Shown here: positions 1 to 13,773 of the stretch, piece by piece
How the letters are laid out: the number at the start of each line of letters is the position of its first letter
Numbering within the stretch: position 1 is the stretch's first letter
From: Psychrobacillus vulpis
GTDB taxonomy: Bacteria > Bacillota > Bacilli > Bacillales_A > Planococcaceae
DNA: 64,000 bases
Direction of reading: 5' to 3'
NCBI RefSeq assembly: GCF_006861825.1
Contig: NZ_VDGI01000002.1
Location: forward strand, 66,716-130,715
Translations under genes and position numbers: made by a program
The notes under the pieces: generated by a model
Told to the model about the DNA's origin: nothing
Seen by the model: the letters and a program-made list of their open reading frames with translations, nothing else
The model's database searches: none

Positions 1-855
1 TTCGAATGATAGAGACTTTTTCATTTCTAGAAAATCGTTAAAAAAGGCGACACTCCTGCGGGAACAGCGTTAGTCGAATACCCCGGAGCAAGGCGAGGAG
101 TCTGAGGCAACGCCCGCGGAAAGGGAGCCTTTTCAACGATTTTCTTATCTACTAGGATATTGGACAAGCCCATCTGGCACCTTCGAATGATAGAGACTTT
201 TTCAATTCTAGAAAATCGTTAAAAAAGGCGACACTCCTGCGGGAACAGCGTTAGTCGAAGACCCCGGAGCAAGGCGGGGAGTCTGAGGCAACGCCCGCGG
301 AAAGGGAGGCCACTGAAAAACCAAAATTCAGAAAATAAAGTCACCACTTGAGAAGTATATTTGTATCAAAATTGGCATGACGTCCCCATAAACACCCTAA
401 AAAGTGAAGGAATTATGGGATTTCGTTTTTATTTTTTGAAAAAAAGTGACTTTTTCAGTGACCTCCGGAAAGGGAGCCGTTTTAACGATTTTCTAATCTT
501 TTAGGATATTGGACAAGCCCATCCGGCACCTTCGAATGATAGAGGCTTTTTCATTTCTAGAAAATCGTTGAAAAAGGTAACACTCCTGCGGGAATAGCGT
601 TGGCCGAAGACCCCGGAGCAAAGCGAGGAGGTGAGGCAACGCCCGCGGAAAGGAAGCCGTTCCAACGATTTTCTAATCTTTTAGGATATTGGACAAGCCC
701 ATCTGGCACCTTCGAATGATAGAGACTTTTTCATTTCTAGAAAATCGTTAAAAAAGGCGACACTCCTGCGGGAACAGCGTTAGTCGAATACCCCGGAGCA
801 AGGCGAGGAGTCTGAGGCAACGCCCGCGGAAAGGGAGTCGTTTTAACGATTTTCT
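1..855. repeat. Tandem array of four GC-rich intergenic repeats (about 180-bp period)
   Basis: Four copies of a unit start with TTCGAATGATAGAG at 1, 182, 531 and 711. Each has a core of about 122 bp running from ATTTCTAGAAAATCGTT to AACGATTTTCT, so the ends are complementary, with inner arms CTCCTGCGGGA and CGCCCGCGGAAAGG. Core copies lie at 23–145, about 202–492 (split by an inserted element), 553–674 and 733–855. The spacer of units 1 to 3 carries ATATTGGACAAGCCCATC. Related single copies occur at 34164, 56857 and 60608. No gene is visible in this stretch. The units are imperfect palindromes, so they could fold as RNA or cruciform DNA. Confidence 0.9.
308..464. mobile_element. MITE-like insertion inside the second repeat unit
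   Basis: The left end reads GGCCACTGAAAAA (308–320) and the right end TTTTTCAGTGACC (451–463), which form near-perfect terminal inverted repeats. The sequence CGGAAAGGGAG occurs on both sides (298–308 and 466–476) and once in the uninterrupted repeat copies, as expected for a target duplication. The roughly 156-bp insert encodes nothing, so it must have been moved by a transposase supplied elsewhere. The exact ends are uncertain by 1–2 bases. Confidence 0.75.
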
Positions 856-1142
856 AATCTATTGAGGTATTCTACAACTCCGTCTAACAAAGCTGATTAT
901 AAGGACTAGTGGCTTGTTACTTCCCGTCCCTCTTAAAACTTATCCGGGCTGACATGCTGTCCAAAGCACGCTAGAAAAGATGAAGACAAGATACACTTTA
1001 GTGGTTTTTTATTTTTTCGAATTGGAGTATTACCTTTTGGGTAATATAGTAGTTGTACATTGCGATAAACTTTCATTGTCCTTGTAGGTCAAGTATTTTT
1101 TTTTTACAAACCGATGGCGTTGGGGTAAATAGACGCAATATT
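856..1142. other. Repeat tail and gene-free leader upstream of upp
   Basis: From 856 to about 1000 the sequence matches the tail that follows the repeat core at 34287–34340 and continues at 34677–34800 (shared words ACAACTCC, CAAAGCTGATTA, CCTCTTAAAACTTATCCGG). It is therefore part of a longer composite repeat. From about 1000 to 1142 I see AT-rich sequence with no open reading frame worth calling. Confidence 0.6.
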
Positions 1143-1188
1143 AAAAACGTGGGATTACTAGTATGTAACCAACGTTTTTTGTTATAAT
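1143..1188 (+). promoter_or_regulatory. upp upstream hairpin and extended -10 promoter
   Basis: AAAAACGT (1143–1150) and ACGTTTTT (1172–1179) can pair and may terminate an upstream transcript. Immediately after comes TGTTATAAT, an extended -10 (TG at 1180–1181, TATAAT at 1183–1188), 40 bases before the upp start. No convincing -35 is seen at 17 bp, which an extended -10 can tolerate. Confidence 0.5.
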
Positions 1189-1206
1189 TAATAGAATTGC
1201 AAATAA

Positions 1207-1857
<651 letters not shown>

Positions 1858-1860
1858 GAA

Positions 1861-1893
1861 ACTTTCATTAGCGAAAGTGGTTTTCGTTTTTCT
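1861..1893 (+). terminator. Weak hairpin after upp
   Basis: ACTTTC–ATTAGC–GAAAGT followed by a T-rich run (GGTTTTCGTTTTT). The six-base stem is short, so read-through toward the atp operon is possible. Confidence 0.45.
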
Positions 1894-1993
1894 AACTTAG
1901 AAGTGACGAACTTATCACGTAAAAGAAAGTTTTTTAAATTTGTCGATAACATGTCAATTGTGTTCTAATTGTGAAGTTTTTCACTTCTACTAA

Positions 1994-2022
1994 TTGACAT
2001 CATTTTGCCCCTATTGTATGCT
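1994..2022 (+). promoter_or_regulatory. Sigma-A promoter of the atp operon
   Basis: TTGACA (1994–1999), a 17-bp spacer and TATGCT (2017–2022) sit about 108 bases before the first atp gene. The -35 is perfect and the -10 is one base off. It is the only strong promoter-like sequence between upp and atp, and fits the constitutive expression expected of this operon. Confidence 0.75.
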
Positions 2023-2129
2023 TACAAAGGATAATCATGATAGGGGTTTCATGCTTGAAACACTTGTCGTATCAACTTTCTACTAGATTCACAGTTTTTA
2101 CTTCATAAGGAAAAACGTGGAGATTCACT

Positions 2130-2348
2130 ATGCGTCCAAATAGACGTCCATTACAAGGGATAGCAATGTATACTGCGATTCTCTCACAGCTTGTAGGTTC
2201 TATTTTAATAGGTATATTCACAGGAATGTGGATGGATGATACTTATGGAACCACTCCAATTTTTTTAGTAATTTGCCTACTAACTGGCCTTTCAGTCGGT
2301 GTGTTTGCAATGATTACTACCATTCGAAAATATGATTCAGGAGACTAA
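2130..2348 (+). CDS. AtpZ/AtpI-family small membrane protein
   Basis: This 72-residue protein has two transmembrane helices (about residues 12–34 and 44–63) separated by a short acidic loop, WMDDTYG. It belongs to the AtpZ/AtpI family, whose members precede F-ATPase genes and are thought to help assemble the c-ring or carry Mg2+. It is the first gene of the atp operon, with GTGGAG before the ATG, and ends six bases before the next gene. A second AtpI-type protein follows, so the operon has both accessory types. The precise role cannot be read from the sequence. Confidence 0.8.
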   Translation: MRPNRRPLQGIAMYTAILSQLVGSILIGIFTGMWMDDTYGTTPIFLVICLLTGLSVGVFAMITTIRKYDSGD

Positions 2349-2354
2349 AGACCA

Positions 2355-2729
2355 ATGCTAGAAATGCAACGTATCTATACGAAGCAGAAAAAGTACATAT
2401 TTTTTTTGCTAGCAGTATGTGTGCTAGGTTGGGGATTTACCCCGTATTCGACAATTTTTGCAGGATTAGCCCTCGGTTCTTTATTTGGTCTGTATAATTT
2501 CTGGATTCTAGTACGTAGAATGGAGAAATTTGATCGTGTGTTATCTGGTGAAAAAGGACGAGCAGGTCTCGGTACAACATTCCGATTTGCTTCGGGTGTT
2601 GCAGCTGTTGCAATAGCACTTGCCATGCCTGAGTACTTTCATCTCATAAGCACAGTTATCGGTTTAATGATTCCCTATGTTCTACTTTTAGTAGAACGGA
2701 TTATGTATTATGCAAGACACCAACTATGA
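2355..2729 (+). CDS. atpI: ATP synthase subunit I
   Basis: A 124-residue, four-helix membrane protein in the position and size range of Bacillus AtpI, the chaperone-like protein that helps c-subunits assemble into the F0 rotor. Hydrophobic segments lie near residues 12–30, 33–52, 73–92 and 96–115, with the short basic loop RRMEKFDR between. It stands directly before atpB. Subunit I proteins are poorly conserved, so the call rests on topology and position as much as on sequence. Confidence 0.85.
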   Translation: MLEMQRIYTKQKKYIFFLLAVCVLGWGFTPYSTIFAGLALGSLFGLYNFWILVRRMEKFDRVLSGEKGRAGLGTTFRFASGVAAVAIALAMPEYFHLISTVIGLMIPYVLLLVERIMYYARHQL

Positions 2730-2752
2730 GAATGTGAAAGAGAGGTGAATGA

Positions 2753-3466
<714 letters not shown>

Positions 3467-3502
3467 TATAACTGTTTAGAAATTCTAAGCAGAAATAAAT
3501 AA

Positions 3503-3757
<255 letters not shown>

Positions 3758-3887
3758 GAACATCTTAATAAGTCTATAATGGCGGGTTTCTATCCGCCAT
3801 TCTATTTATGAATTAGAAAACAATGAACACAACTTTACAATATAGAAGCAAGTTCTCTTAATAGCGTTTGAAAGGAGTGAAACAATC

Positions 3888-4412
3888 GTGTTTTTTGATT
3901 ACCTTGTACTTGGCGCGAGTGGCCATGATGGGTTAAATATTTTGGATATCTTAGCTACATTATTTTTCTTCGTCCTACTTTTAGTATTGTTGAAGAAAGT
4001 AGCATGGGGTCCACTTATGGGTATTATGAATCAACGTGAAGAGTTGATCGCAAGCGAAATCGAAGCAGCTGAAAATAGCCGCCAAGAATCTGAGCGTCTA
4101 CTTGAAGAACAACGTGACTTATTAAAAGAAGCTCGTACGGAAGCATTAGCGATTGTAGAAAATGCGAAGAAGCAAGGCGAAGTATCTCGTGAAGAAATTA
4201 TTACGACTGCTCGTACAGAAGCTGCGCGTTTGAAAGAATCTGCTATCCGTGAAATTGATACAGAAAAAGAAAGAGCGATTGCAGCAGTACGTGAAGAAGT
4301 CGTTTCACTATCAGTACTTGCAGCGTCCAAAGTTCTTGAAAAAGAAGTTTCGGAAGAAGATAATCGTGCGCTAATCGAGGCAACGATTGCGAAGGCAGGC
4401 GAAGTTAATTGA
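3888..4412 (+). CDS. atpF: F0 ATP synthase subunit b
   Basis: Subunit b is the peripheral stalk that holds F1 against F0. The 174-residue protein has one N-terminal membrane helix (about residues 17–36) followed by a long charged helix rich in Glu, Arg and Ala, as expected for the dimeric coiled coil. A GTG start at 3888 follows GAAAGGAGTGAAACAATC. Its stop overlaps the start of atpH by four bases (TTGA), so the two are translationally coupled. Confidence 0.95.
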   Translation: MFFDYLVLGASGHDGLNILDILATLFFFVLLLVLLKKVAWGPLMGIMNQREELIASEIEAAENSRQESERLLEEQRDLLKEARTEALAIVENAKKQGEVSREEIITTARTEAARLKESAIREIDTEKERAIAAVREEVVSLSVLAASKVLEKEVSEEDNRALIEATIAKAGEVN

Positions 4413-4945
4413 GTAATTCAACTGCAGCAAAACGTTACGCAATCGCTTTATTCGAACTAGCACAACAAAAAAACGAGCTTCGTTCAGTAGAAGAAGATTT
4501 ACGTGAGCTTAAAATTGTATGGAATGGTAATAAGGAATTGAAGGAATTATTCACTTCTCCAAAGCTTTCTCTAGACAAGAAAAAAGAGCTTATTCGTCAA
4601 ATTTTCGCAAACGCAAATCCAATCGTCGTCAATACACTTTTAGTGCTTATTGATAAGAAAAGATTAGGCGAAGTCGGATTAATCATCGAAGAATTTATGA
4701 CACTTTCGAACGAAGCACAAGGTGTTGCAGAAGCGAAAGTATATTCAACTCGCGAATTAACAGAAGAAGAGCGTACTAACATTTCGACTGTGTTTGCAAA
4801 AAATGTAGGAAAACAATCCTTACGTATTGAAAACATTATAGATCCATCTATTATTGGTGGAGTACGTGTTCAAATCGGAAACCGCATTTACGATAGCAGT
4901 CTAAGCACAAAATTAGATCGTTTAAAACGTAATCTGATCGGTTAA
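4409..4945 (+). CDS. atpH: F1 ATP synthase subunit delta
   Basis: Delta caps the F1 hexamer and links it to the b stalk. The 178 residues show the family start ([18 protein letters not shown]) and the conserved end segment [21 protein letters not shown]. The start is TTG at 4409, inside the last codons of atpF, which gives the expected N-terminus and couples translation to the stalk partner. Confidence 0.95.
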   Translation: MSNSTAAKRYAIALFELAQQKNELRSVEEDLRELKIVWNGNKELKELFTSPKLSLDKKKELIRQIFANANPIVVNTLLVLIDKKRLGEVGLIIEEFMTLSNEAQGVAEAKVYSTRELTEEERTNISTVFAKNVGKQSLRIENIIDPSIIGGVRVQIGNRIYDSSLSTKLDRLKRNLIG

Positions 4946-6481
<1,536 letters not shown>

Positions 6482-6511
6482 TTCTAAAGTCTAAGTGAAA
6501 TAAAACGATAA

Positions 6512-8836
<2,325 letters not shown>

Positions 8837-8839
8837 TAA

Positions 8840-9265
<426 letters not shown>

Positions 9266-9279
9266 TTTGTATGATTATC

Positions 9280-9311
9280 AACGGGCAGAACAAGTTCTGC
9301 CCGTTTTTTAT
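9280..9311 (+). terminator. atp operon terminator
   Basis: AACGGGCAGAAC and GTTCTGCCCGTT pair almost end to end, with a short loop, followed by TTTTT. The downstream ywzB ribosome site begins about 10 bases later, so some read-through into ywzB is possible. Confidence 0.9.
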
Positions 9312-9329
9312 CATGTGAGGAGGTTGAAA

Positions 9330-9566
9330 ATGAGCTTTTTAACAGGACAACAGGCTATTATTGCAATTTTAGCAAATGTATTTTTTATAGGTATTTCCTT
9401 TTATGCATTAAGAGCTATTATGGTGGAAAAATTCATCAAAAAAAATCATGTTTTCCAAGCTCAGTTATTCTTTATATTGGCTAGTATCATGATTGGATCT
9501 TCTGTGGCTAGTTTCTTTTTGAATCTAACTGCCTGGTCAAATCAACTACCATTCTTATTTGAATAA
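9330..9566 (+). CDS. ywzB: DUF1146 small membrane protein (YwzB)
   Basis: A 78-residue protein with two predicted transmembrane helices (about 8–27 and 46–66) joined by a basic loop (MVEKFIKKNH). It matches the DUF1146 family, known as YwzB in Bacillus, in size and in its place between atpC and murA. I start it at ATG 9330, preceded by GTGAGGAGGTTGAAA; an in-frame upstream start would run through the atp terminator. Its function is unknown. Confidence 0.82.
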   Translation: MSFLTGQQAIIAILANVFFIGISFYALRAIMVEKFIKKNHVFQAQLFFILASIMIGSSVASFFLNLTAWSNQLPFLFE

Positions 9567-9738
9567 AATAGATTCTATATGCTGATGCAAATAATGGTTA
9601 AGTTTGTATGAGCATGTAGAATCTCCTCATATTTCCTAGGAAATAATCTGTCGAATAGGTTTTATGTTAAGCACACTGGGGTAATTTAAGATTATCTACA
9701 CGAAAAGACTGGGTATTACGTATACTATAGGAACAAAA

Positions 9739-9805
9739 AACGGTAAATTTACCGTTAAAAATAGTGTTTTAGATGCTTGTATATAGTCGAAATTCATTGT
9801 ATGAT
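9739..9805 (+). promoter_or_regulatory. murA promoter with upstream 18-bp palindrome
   Basis: The 325-base gap between ywzB and murA holds a perfect palindrome AACGGTAAATTTACCGTT (9739–9756), then a sigma-A-like promoter TTGTAT (9777–9782), a 17-bp spacer and TATGAT (9800–9805). The palindrome ends 20 bases before the -35, a good place for an activator or repressor. I see no other feature in the gap. Confidence 0.55.
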
Positions 9806-9891
9806 GTATATTGTTTTGAATTCCTAATAATGACATCACATATAATTCATCTATATACGCAAATGAGGATAATGAACTCGGAGGGAAAGAA

Positions 9892-11187
9892 GTGGATAAA
9901 ATCGTTGTTAAAGGCGGTCAAACTTTAAAAGGAAAAGTACGTGTAGAGGGTGCGAAAAATGCTGTTCTACCAGTACTTGCTGCTGCTTTACTTGCCACAA
10001 AAGGGATAAATACTATAAAAGACGTGCCAACACTTGCAGACGTTTTGACAATAAATGAAGTTTTAAAAAGCTTGAATACTAAAGTTAAGTATAGTCCGGA
10101 AGATAATGAAGTAATTATTGATTCACAGGAGCCACTTTCAAGTGAAGCCCAATTTGAGTATGTGCGTAAAATGCGTGCTTCTATACTTGTAATGGGCCCA
10201 ATTTTAGCGCGTAATGGATTTGCACGTGTTGCACTTCCAGGCGGTTGCGCAATTGGCTCACGTCCAATTGATCAACATTTAAAAGGCTTCGAAGCTATGG
10301 GTGCAGTAATTTCTTTCGGACATGGCTTTGTGGAGGCAAAAACAAATGGTCGTTTAAAAGGAGCAAAAATCTATTTAGACGTTCCAAGTGTTGGAGCTAC
10401 TGAAAATATTATGACTGCTGCTGCTCTAGCTGATGGTATTACAACAATTGAAAATGCTGCCAAAGAGCCAGAAATAGTAGATTTGGCTAACTTCATAAAT
10501 GAAATGGGTGGAAAGGTAAAAGGTGCAGGTACAGACACAATTCGTATTGAAGGTGTGTCCGAGTTGCACGGTACTGAACATCACATTATTCCTGATCGTA
10601 TTGAAGCTGGTACATTCATGGTTGCTGCAGCAATCACGAAAGGCGATGTACTCATTGAGAATGCAGTTCCAGAACATATGACAGCTCTAGTTTCTAAAAT
10701 GCAAGAAATGGGAGTAGAAGTGACGGAAGAAGAACAAGGACTACGTGTGCGTTCTACTGGTCCACTTAAGTCAGTGGACATTAAAACGATGCCACATCCT
10801 GGATTCCCAACAGATATGCAATCTCAAATGATGGCGTTAATGATGACGGCTCATGGAACAGGTATCATTACGGAAACAGTATTCGAAAACCGTTTTATGC
10901 ATGTGGAAGAATTCCGTCGAATGAACGGTAATATGAAAATTGAAGGTCGCTCTGTTATTATGGAATCACCGTCTAACTTGCAAGGTGCGGAAGTAGCTGC
11001 AACGGACTTACGTGCAGCAGCTGCGTTAATTATTGCAGGTCTAGTAGCAGAAGGTATAACTCGCGTAACAGAACTATATCATTTAGATCGTGGATACGTG
11101 AACTTCGATAAAAAACTTGCAGCACTAGGTGCGGATATTGAACGTATCGGTACAGAAAGCTCAGAAAAGTCAATTCAACTTGTATAA
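9892..11187 (+). CDS. murA: UDP-N-acetylglucosamine 1-carboxyvinyltransferase
   Basis: MurA transfers enolpyruvate from PEP to UDP-GlcNAc, the first committed step of peptidoglycan synthesis. The 431-residue protein has the family start ([20 protein letters not shown]) and the active-site loop [10 protein letters not shown] with the catalytic, fosfomycin-target Cys119. Translation starts at GTG 9892 after GGAGGGAAAGA. In Bacillus this is the murAA position, between ywzB and spoIID. Here spoIID is separated from it by a NERD-domain gene and repeats. Confidence 0.97.
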   Translation: MDKIVVKGGQTLKGKVRVEGAKNAVLPVLAAALLATKGINTIKDVPTLADVLTINEVLKSLNTKVKYSPEDNEVIIDSQEPLSSEAQFEYVRKMRASILVMGPILARNGFARVALPGGCAIGSRPIDQHLKGFEAMGAVISFGHGFVEAKTNGRLKGAKIYLDVPSVGATENIMTAAALADGITTIENAAKEPEIVDLANFINEMGGKVKGAGTDTIRIEGVSELHGTEHHIIPDRIEAGTFMVAAAITKGDVLIENAVPEHMTALVSKMQEMGVEVTEEEQGLRVRSTGPLKSVDIKTMPHPGFPTDMQSQMMALMMTAHGTGIITETVFENRFMHVEEFRRMNGNMKIEGRSVIMESPSNLQGAEVAATDLRAAAALIIAGLVAEGITRVTELYHLDRGYVNFDKKLAALGADIERIGTESSEKSIQLV

Positions 11188-11194
11188 TATATGT

Positions 11195-11232
11195 AAAGCA
11201 CCATGCAAACATACATGCATGGTGCTTTTTTT
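11195..11232 (+). terminator. murA terminator
   Basis: AAAGCACCATGCA (11195–11207) pairs with TGCATGGTGCTTT (11216–11228), followed by TTTT. This is a strong intrinsic terminator eight bases after the murA stop. Confidence 0.93.
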
Positions 11233-11249
11233 GTCCGAATTTTTGGTTT

Positions 11250-11340
11250 GGACTCGATTTAAGGGGGCTTGGTCTCGAATATGGTTCAATTAGTCTCGGT
11301 TAAACTAGATTTGGTCTCGTTTGTAGCTAAATTGGTCTCG
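11250..11340 (-). repeat. 21-bp phased array, copy A (NERD locus 1)
   Basis: Read on the minus strand, the core CGAGACCAA or a close variant recurs with its first base at 11340, 11319, 11298, 11277 and 11256, a period of exactly 21 bp. The 12 bases between cores differ from unit to unit. There are five units. The array lies between the murA terminator and a NERD-gene remnant. Confidence 0.85.
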
Positions 11341-11362
11341 AACAGACATATACTGTAAAATT

Positions 11363-11414
11363 TCATTTCAAAAAAATTGCACTATATTTTGTGTTTCTAG
11401 AACAACCGGTTTTT
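11363..11414 (-). pseudogene. 3'-terminal remnant of a NERD-domain gene
   Basis: Read on the minus strand, this stretch encodes KTGCSRNTKYSAIFLK followed by a stop. It matches the last 16 codons of the intact NERD gene at 11610 apart from Arg to Cys at one position. Homology stops upstream at about 11414. It is the tail of a former tandem copy whose body is deleted, lying 248 bp from the intact gene end together with its own array. Confidence 0.8.
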
Positions 11415-11497
11415 AGAGTTGCTCCTGGGCAGGCAATAGAGTTTGCTCCTGGAGGCAGGAAAGGTGCTTGCGCATTTAGAGAGTGGATTTGTAGTTC
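11415..11497. other. Spacer between the two NERD-locus array copies
   Basis: Two copies of TTGCTCCTGG lie about 30 bases apart, but nothing codes. The stretch separates the remnant gene end from the second array. Confidence 0.4.
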
Positions 11498-11588
11498 TGT
11501 CTCAAATTGACGGGTAATGGTCTCGAATATGGTTCAATTAGTCTCGGTTAAACTAGATTTGGTCTCGTTTGTAGCTAAATTGGTTTCG
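11498..11588 (-). repeat. 21-bp phased array, copy B (NERD locus 1)
   Basis: On the minus strand, core first bases fall at 11588, 11567, 11546, 11525 and 11504, again exactly 21 bp apart. The four inner units match copy A base for base apart from a few substitutions, at a constant offset of 248 bp. This shows that a block of array plus gene end was duplicated. Copy B lies just downstream of the intact NERD gene. Confidence 0.87.
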
Positions 11589-11609
11589 AACAGCCATATA
11601 CTGCAAATT

Positions 11610-12557
11610 TCATTTCAAAAAAATTGCACTATATTTTGTGTTTCTAGATCGACCGGTTTTAAGTAGCATTTCATTTTTTAATATTCGAGTTGCTTCATGC
11701 TTATTGTTTAATTGTAAAAACTGCTGACATTCCATATTAGACATTGTGCTTTTGCAGATTAAGAAATAATCTTTTAAAGATTGTTCATGAGCTCTTTTAT
11801 GATAGATTTTACATCTAGGGCAGAACCAGTTATGCTTTACTTTTTTCATTCCGATGAAGCCGCACTGAACGCATTCAACACCTTTGATAAGAGATTCTGG
11901 CTGTATTTGAAAGTGCTCACATAAGGGAAATGGATTAAAATCTTCGTTTGCATGTAAAATATCATTTTTTAGAGTATTAAGCTGTTCTTCTGTTAATAGT
12001 GGAGTGCCCGTTTTGATGTTCCTTAAAAAAGGTTTAATTCCTTTTCGAAACAAAACGGTTTTATGAGTTGGAGGTGTTTTAATATACCTTGATGCAAAAG
12101 CAAACACCAAGGCACTATAAATTGGGATAGAGATACCTCTTGTTTGAAAGAGTAGATTCAGTTGATATTCGTATTCCTCTAGTTGAATGACTGGATTATC
12201 GAAGGAATGGGACTCGTTCGTATCTAGTTTTCGAGTGAGTTGTTGCTCTGTGAATGTAATCTCTCCTTTTATATTTTTTTCTTCAAAAATTAAAGCGTAA
12301 TATGGACTGATAATTAATACATCCATTTGAAAAAGAGATTCAGAGTATAAAGATAGATTGTGAAAAACATAAAATTTGTATGGCAATTTTACTTGCCCCA
12401 TGACTTGCATAACTGCTTCTTCACCTAGTTCGCCAGCTACTTTTTGCCGGTATTCATTTTGAATCATGAAAAATTTTGAATGGTTCTTCGGTAATCGTTT
12501 ATGTAGTGCTCGAAGCGCATCAAAATAAAGTGAAACGGAATATTTTTTCGCTATCAT
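11610..12557 (-). CDS. NERD-domain nuclease-like protein with zinc ribbon (paralog 1)
   Basis: The protein (315 residues) starts with a helical region, then a NERD domain (about 45–160): GELGEEAV, FHNLSLY, QMDVLIISP and EEKNIKG. The Asp and E-x-K residues of a PD-(D/E)xK nuclease core are all present. A four-cysteine ribbon follows (CVQCGFIG…CPRC, about 232–258), then a conserved tail. NERD domains are known from proteins linked to DNA processing, but no activity is proven here. I start at ATG 12557 after GAGGTGATAGT. The gene interrupts the usual murA–spoIID order on the opposite strand and carries 21-bp arrays downstream. A paralog of almost the same length lies at 54865. Both features suggest a mobile or selfish unit. 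Confidence 0.85.
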   Translation of the reverse strand: MIAKKYSVSLYFDALRALHKRLPKNHSKFFMIQNEYRQKVAGELGEEAVMQVMGQVKLPYKFYVFHNLSLYSESLFQMDVLIISPYYALIFEEKNIKGEITFTEQQLTRKLDTNESHSFDNPVIQLEEYEYQLNLLFQTRGISIPIYSALVFAFASRYIKTPPTHKTVLFRKGIKPFLRNIKTGTPLLTEEQLNTLKNDILHANEDFNPFPLCEHFQIQPESLIKGVECVQCGFIGMKKVKHNWFCPRCKIYHKRAHEQSLKDYFLICKSTMSNMECQQFLQLNNKHEATRILKNEMLLKTGRSRNTKYSAIFLK

Positions 12558-12800
12558 ACTATCACCTCGAGTAAAGACTAGCATAGCTGTAAAATTATAC
12601 TCAAATGCTTAAAACAAAATTTTAATGAATTAATAAGTTTCAAAATTGAATTTTGCACTTAAAAACTCAATTTTGCTCTCTATTATTGATATAAAATTGA
12701 ATTTATGTATTTGTTTAAAATTATTAATATGTGTTCTCTTACTTGTAACTTAGAAACTAAATCTCTCATTATCAATCCGCTTCTCGCATATATTACCCCT

Positions 12801-13763
12801 ATGAAACAAAACATCCTCTTATTATTAATTTGCATTGGCCTCTTGTTTTTACCGTTTTTATTGATCAAAGAAAAGCATGACACAAAAAATGCACCCGAAT
12901 TGAAATTAGACGTAGAAGTAGATTGTCCAATACTAATTGAAGTAAAGGGGGAACAGAAGAGTATTCCTCTCGAAACATATGTACTAGGAGTAGTAGCTGC
13001 GGAGATGCCGATTTCATTCCATGAGGAGGCCTTAAAGGCACAATCTATAGCTGCTAGGACGTATGTGTTGCGAGAGACGAATTACGGGGACAAGGCAATT
13101 TCTAAGACGGTGCAAAAGCAAGTGTATGCGAGTGAGGAAGAACGTAAGAAAAGGTGGGGGGCTTCCTTCCCAGAATACGAAGAAAAACTCAAAAAAGTTG
13201 TAGCATCCACAGAAGGAGAAATAGTCGTATACAAAGATCAACTTATTACTGCAATGTTTTTTTCAACAAGTAATGGGCAAACAGAAAGCGCAAAGAATTA
13301 TAGTGGATATTCGATTCCCTATTTAGTTTCCGTTCCGAGTCAAGAAGAAGAATTGTATGCGCCAAACGTTAATAAACAATTTGAATTTACGAAAAAGGAA
13401 TGGGCAAATGCTTTTGGACTTAAATGGACAGAAGGTATAGCAAAAACATATCGTTTTACGAAAACAGACTCCAACCGAATTAAGTCTATTGAAATGGTAG
13501 GAAAAACTTGGACAGGCAGAGAAGTGCGAACTTTACTTGGACTACCTTCCACAGATTTCAAGATTTCATTTCAAGAAGAAAAGGTTGTAGTAGAAACAGT
13601 TGGATATGGACATGGTGTAGGTATGAGCCAATACGGTGCTGAAGTGTTAGCTAACGATTCGGTAGGGGCCCATGACATTCTACTTCATTATTATAAAGGT
13701 ACAGAAATAAAAAGTTTCTCAGCATGTTTAAAATCTCCTACAAATGCAAAGAATAGCAATTGA
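12801..13763 (+). CDS. spoIID: Stage II sporulation protein D
   Basis: SpoIID is a membrane-anchored lytic transglycosylase that, with SpoIIM and SpoIIP, removes septal peptidoglycan so that the mother cell can engulf the forespore. The 320 residues begin with one membrane helix (about 4–20), then the SpoIID/LytB domain with ETYVLGVVAAEMP, ALKAQSIAARTY and the C-terminal VGYGHGVGMSQYGA. I start at ATG 12801 (MKQ…), the family start, although no ribosome site precedes it. A longer in-frame reading from 12705 exists but adds unconserved residues. Confidence 0.93.
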   Translation: MKQNILLLLICIGLLFLPFLLIKEKHDTKNAPELKLDVEVDCPILIEVKGEQKSIPLETYVLGVVAAEMPISFHEEALKAQSIAARTYVLRETNYGDKAISKTVQKQVYASEEERKKRWGASFPEYEEKLKKVVASTEGEIVVYKDQLITAMFFSTSNGQTESAKNYSGYSIPYLVSVPSQEEELYAPNVNKQFEFTKKEWANAFGLKWTEGIAKTYRFTKTDSNRIKSIEMVGKTWTGREVRTLLGLPSTDFKISFQEEKVVVETVGYGHGVGMSQYGAEVLANDSVGAHDILLHYYKGTEIKSFSACLKSPTNAKNSN

Positions 13764-13773
13764 GGTGATGAAA

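Noticed and set aside
1143-1180. PyrR-type attenuator before upp
   Set aside because: The hairpin lies before the extended -10 and so would not be in the upp transcript; no PyrR loop sequence is visible.
11250-11588. Possible CRISPR array
   Set aside because: Cores are only 8–9 bases with 12-base gaps, far shorter than CRISPR repeats and spacers, and no cas genes are nearby.
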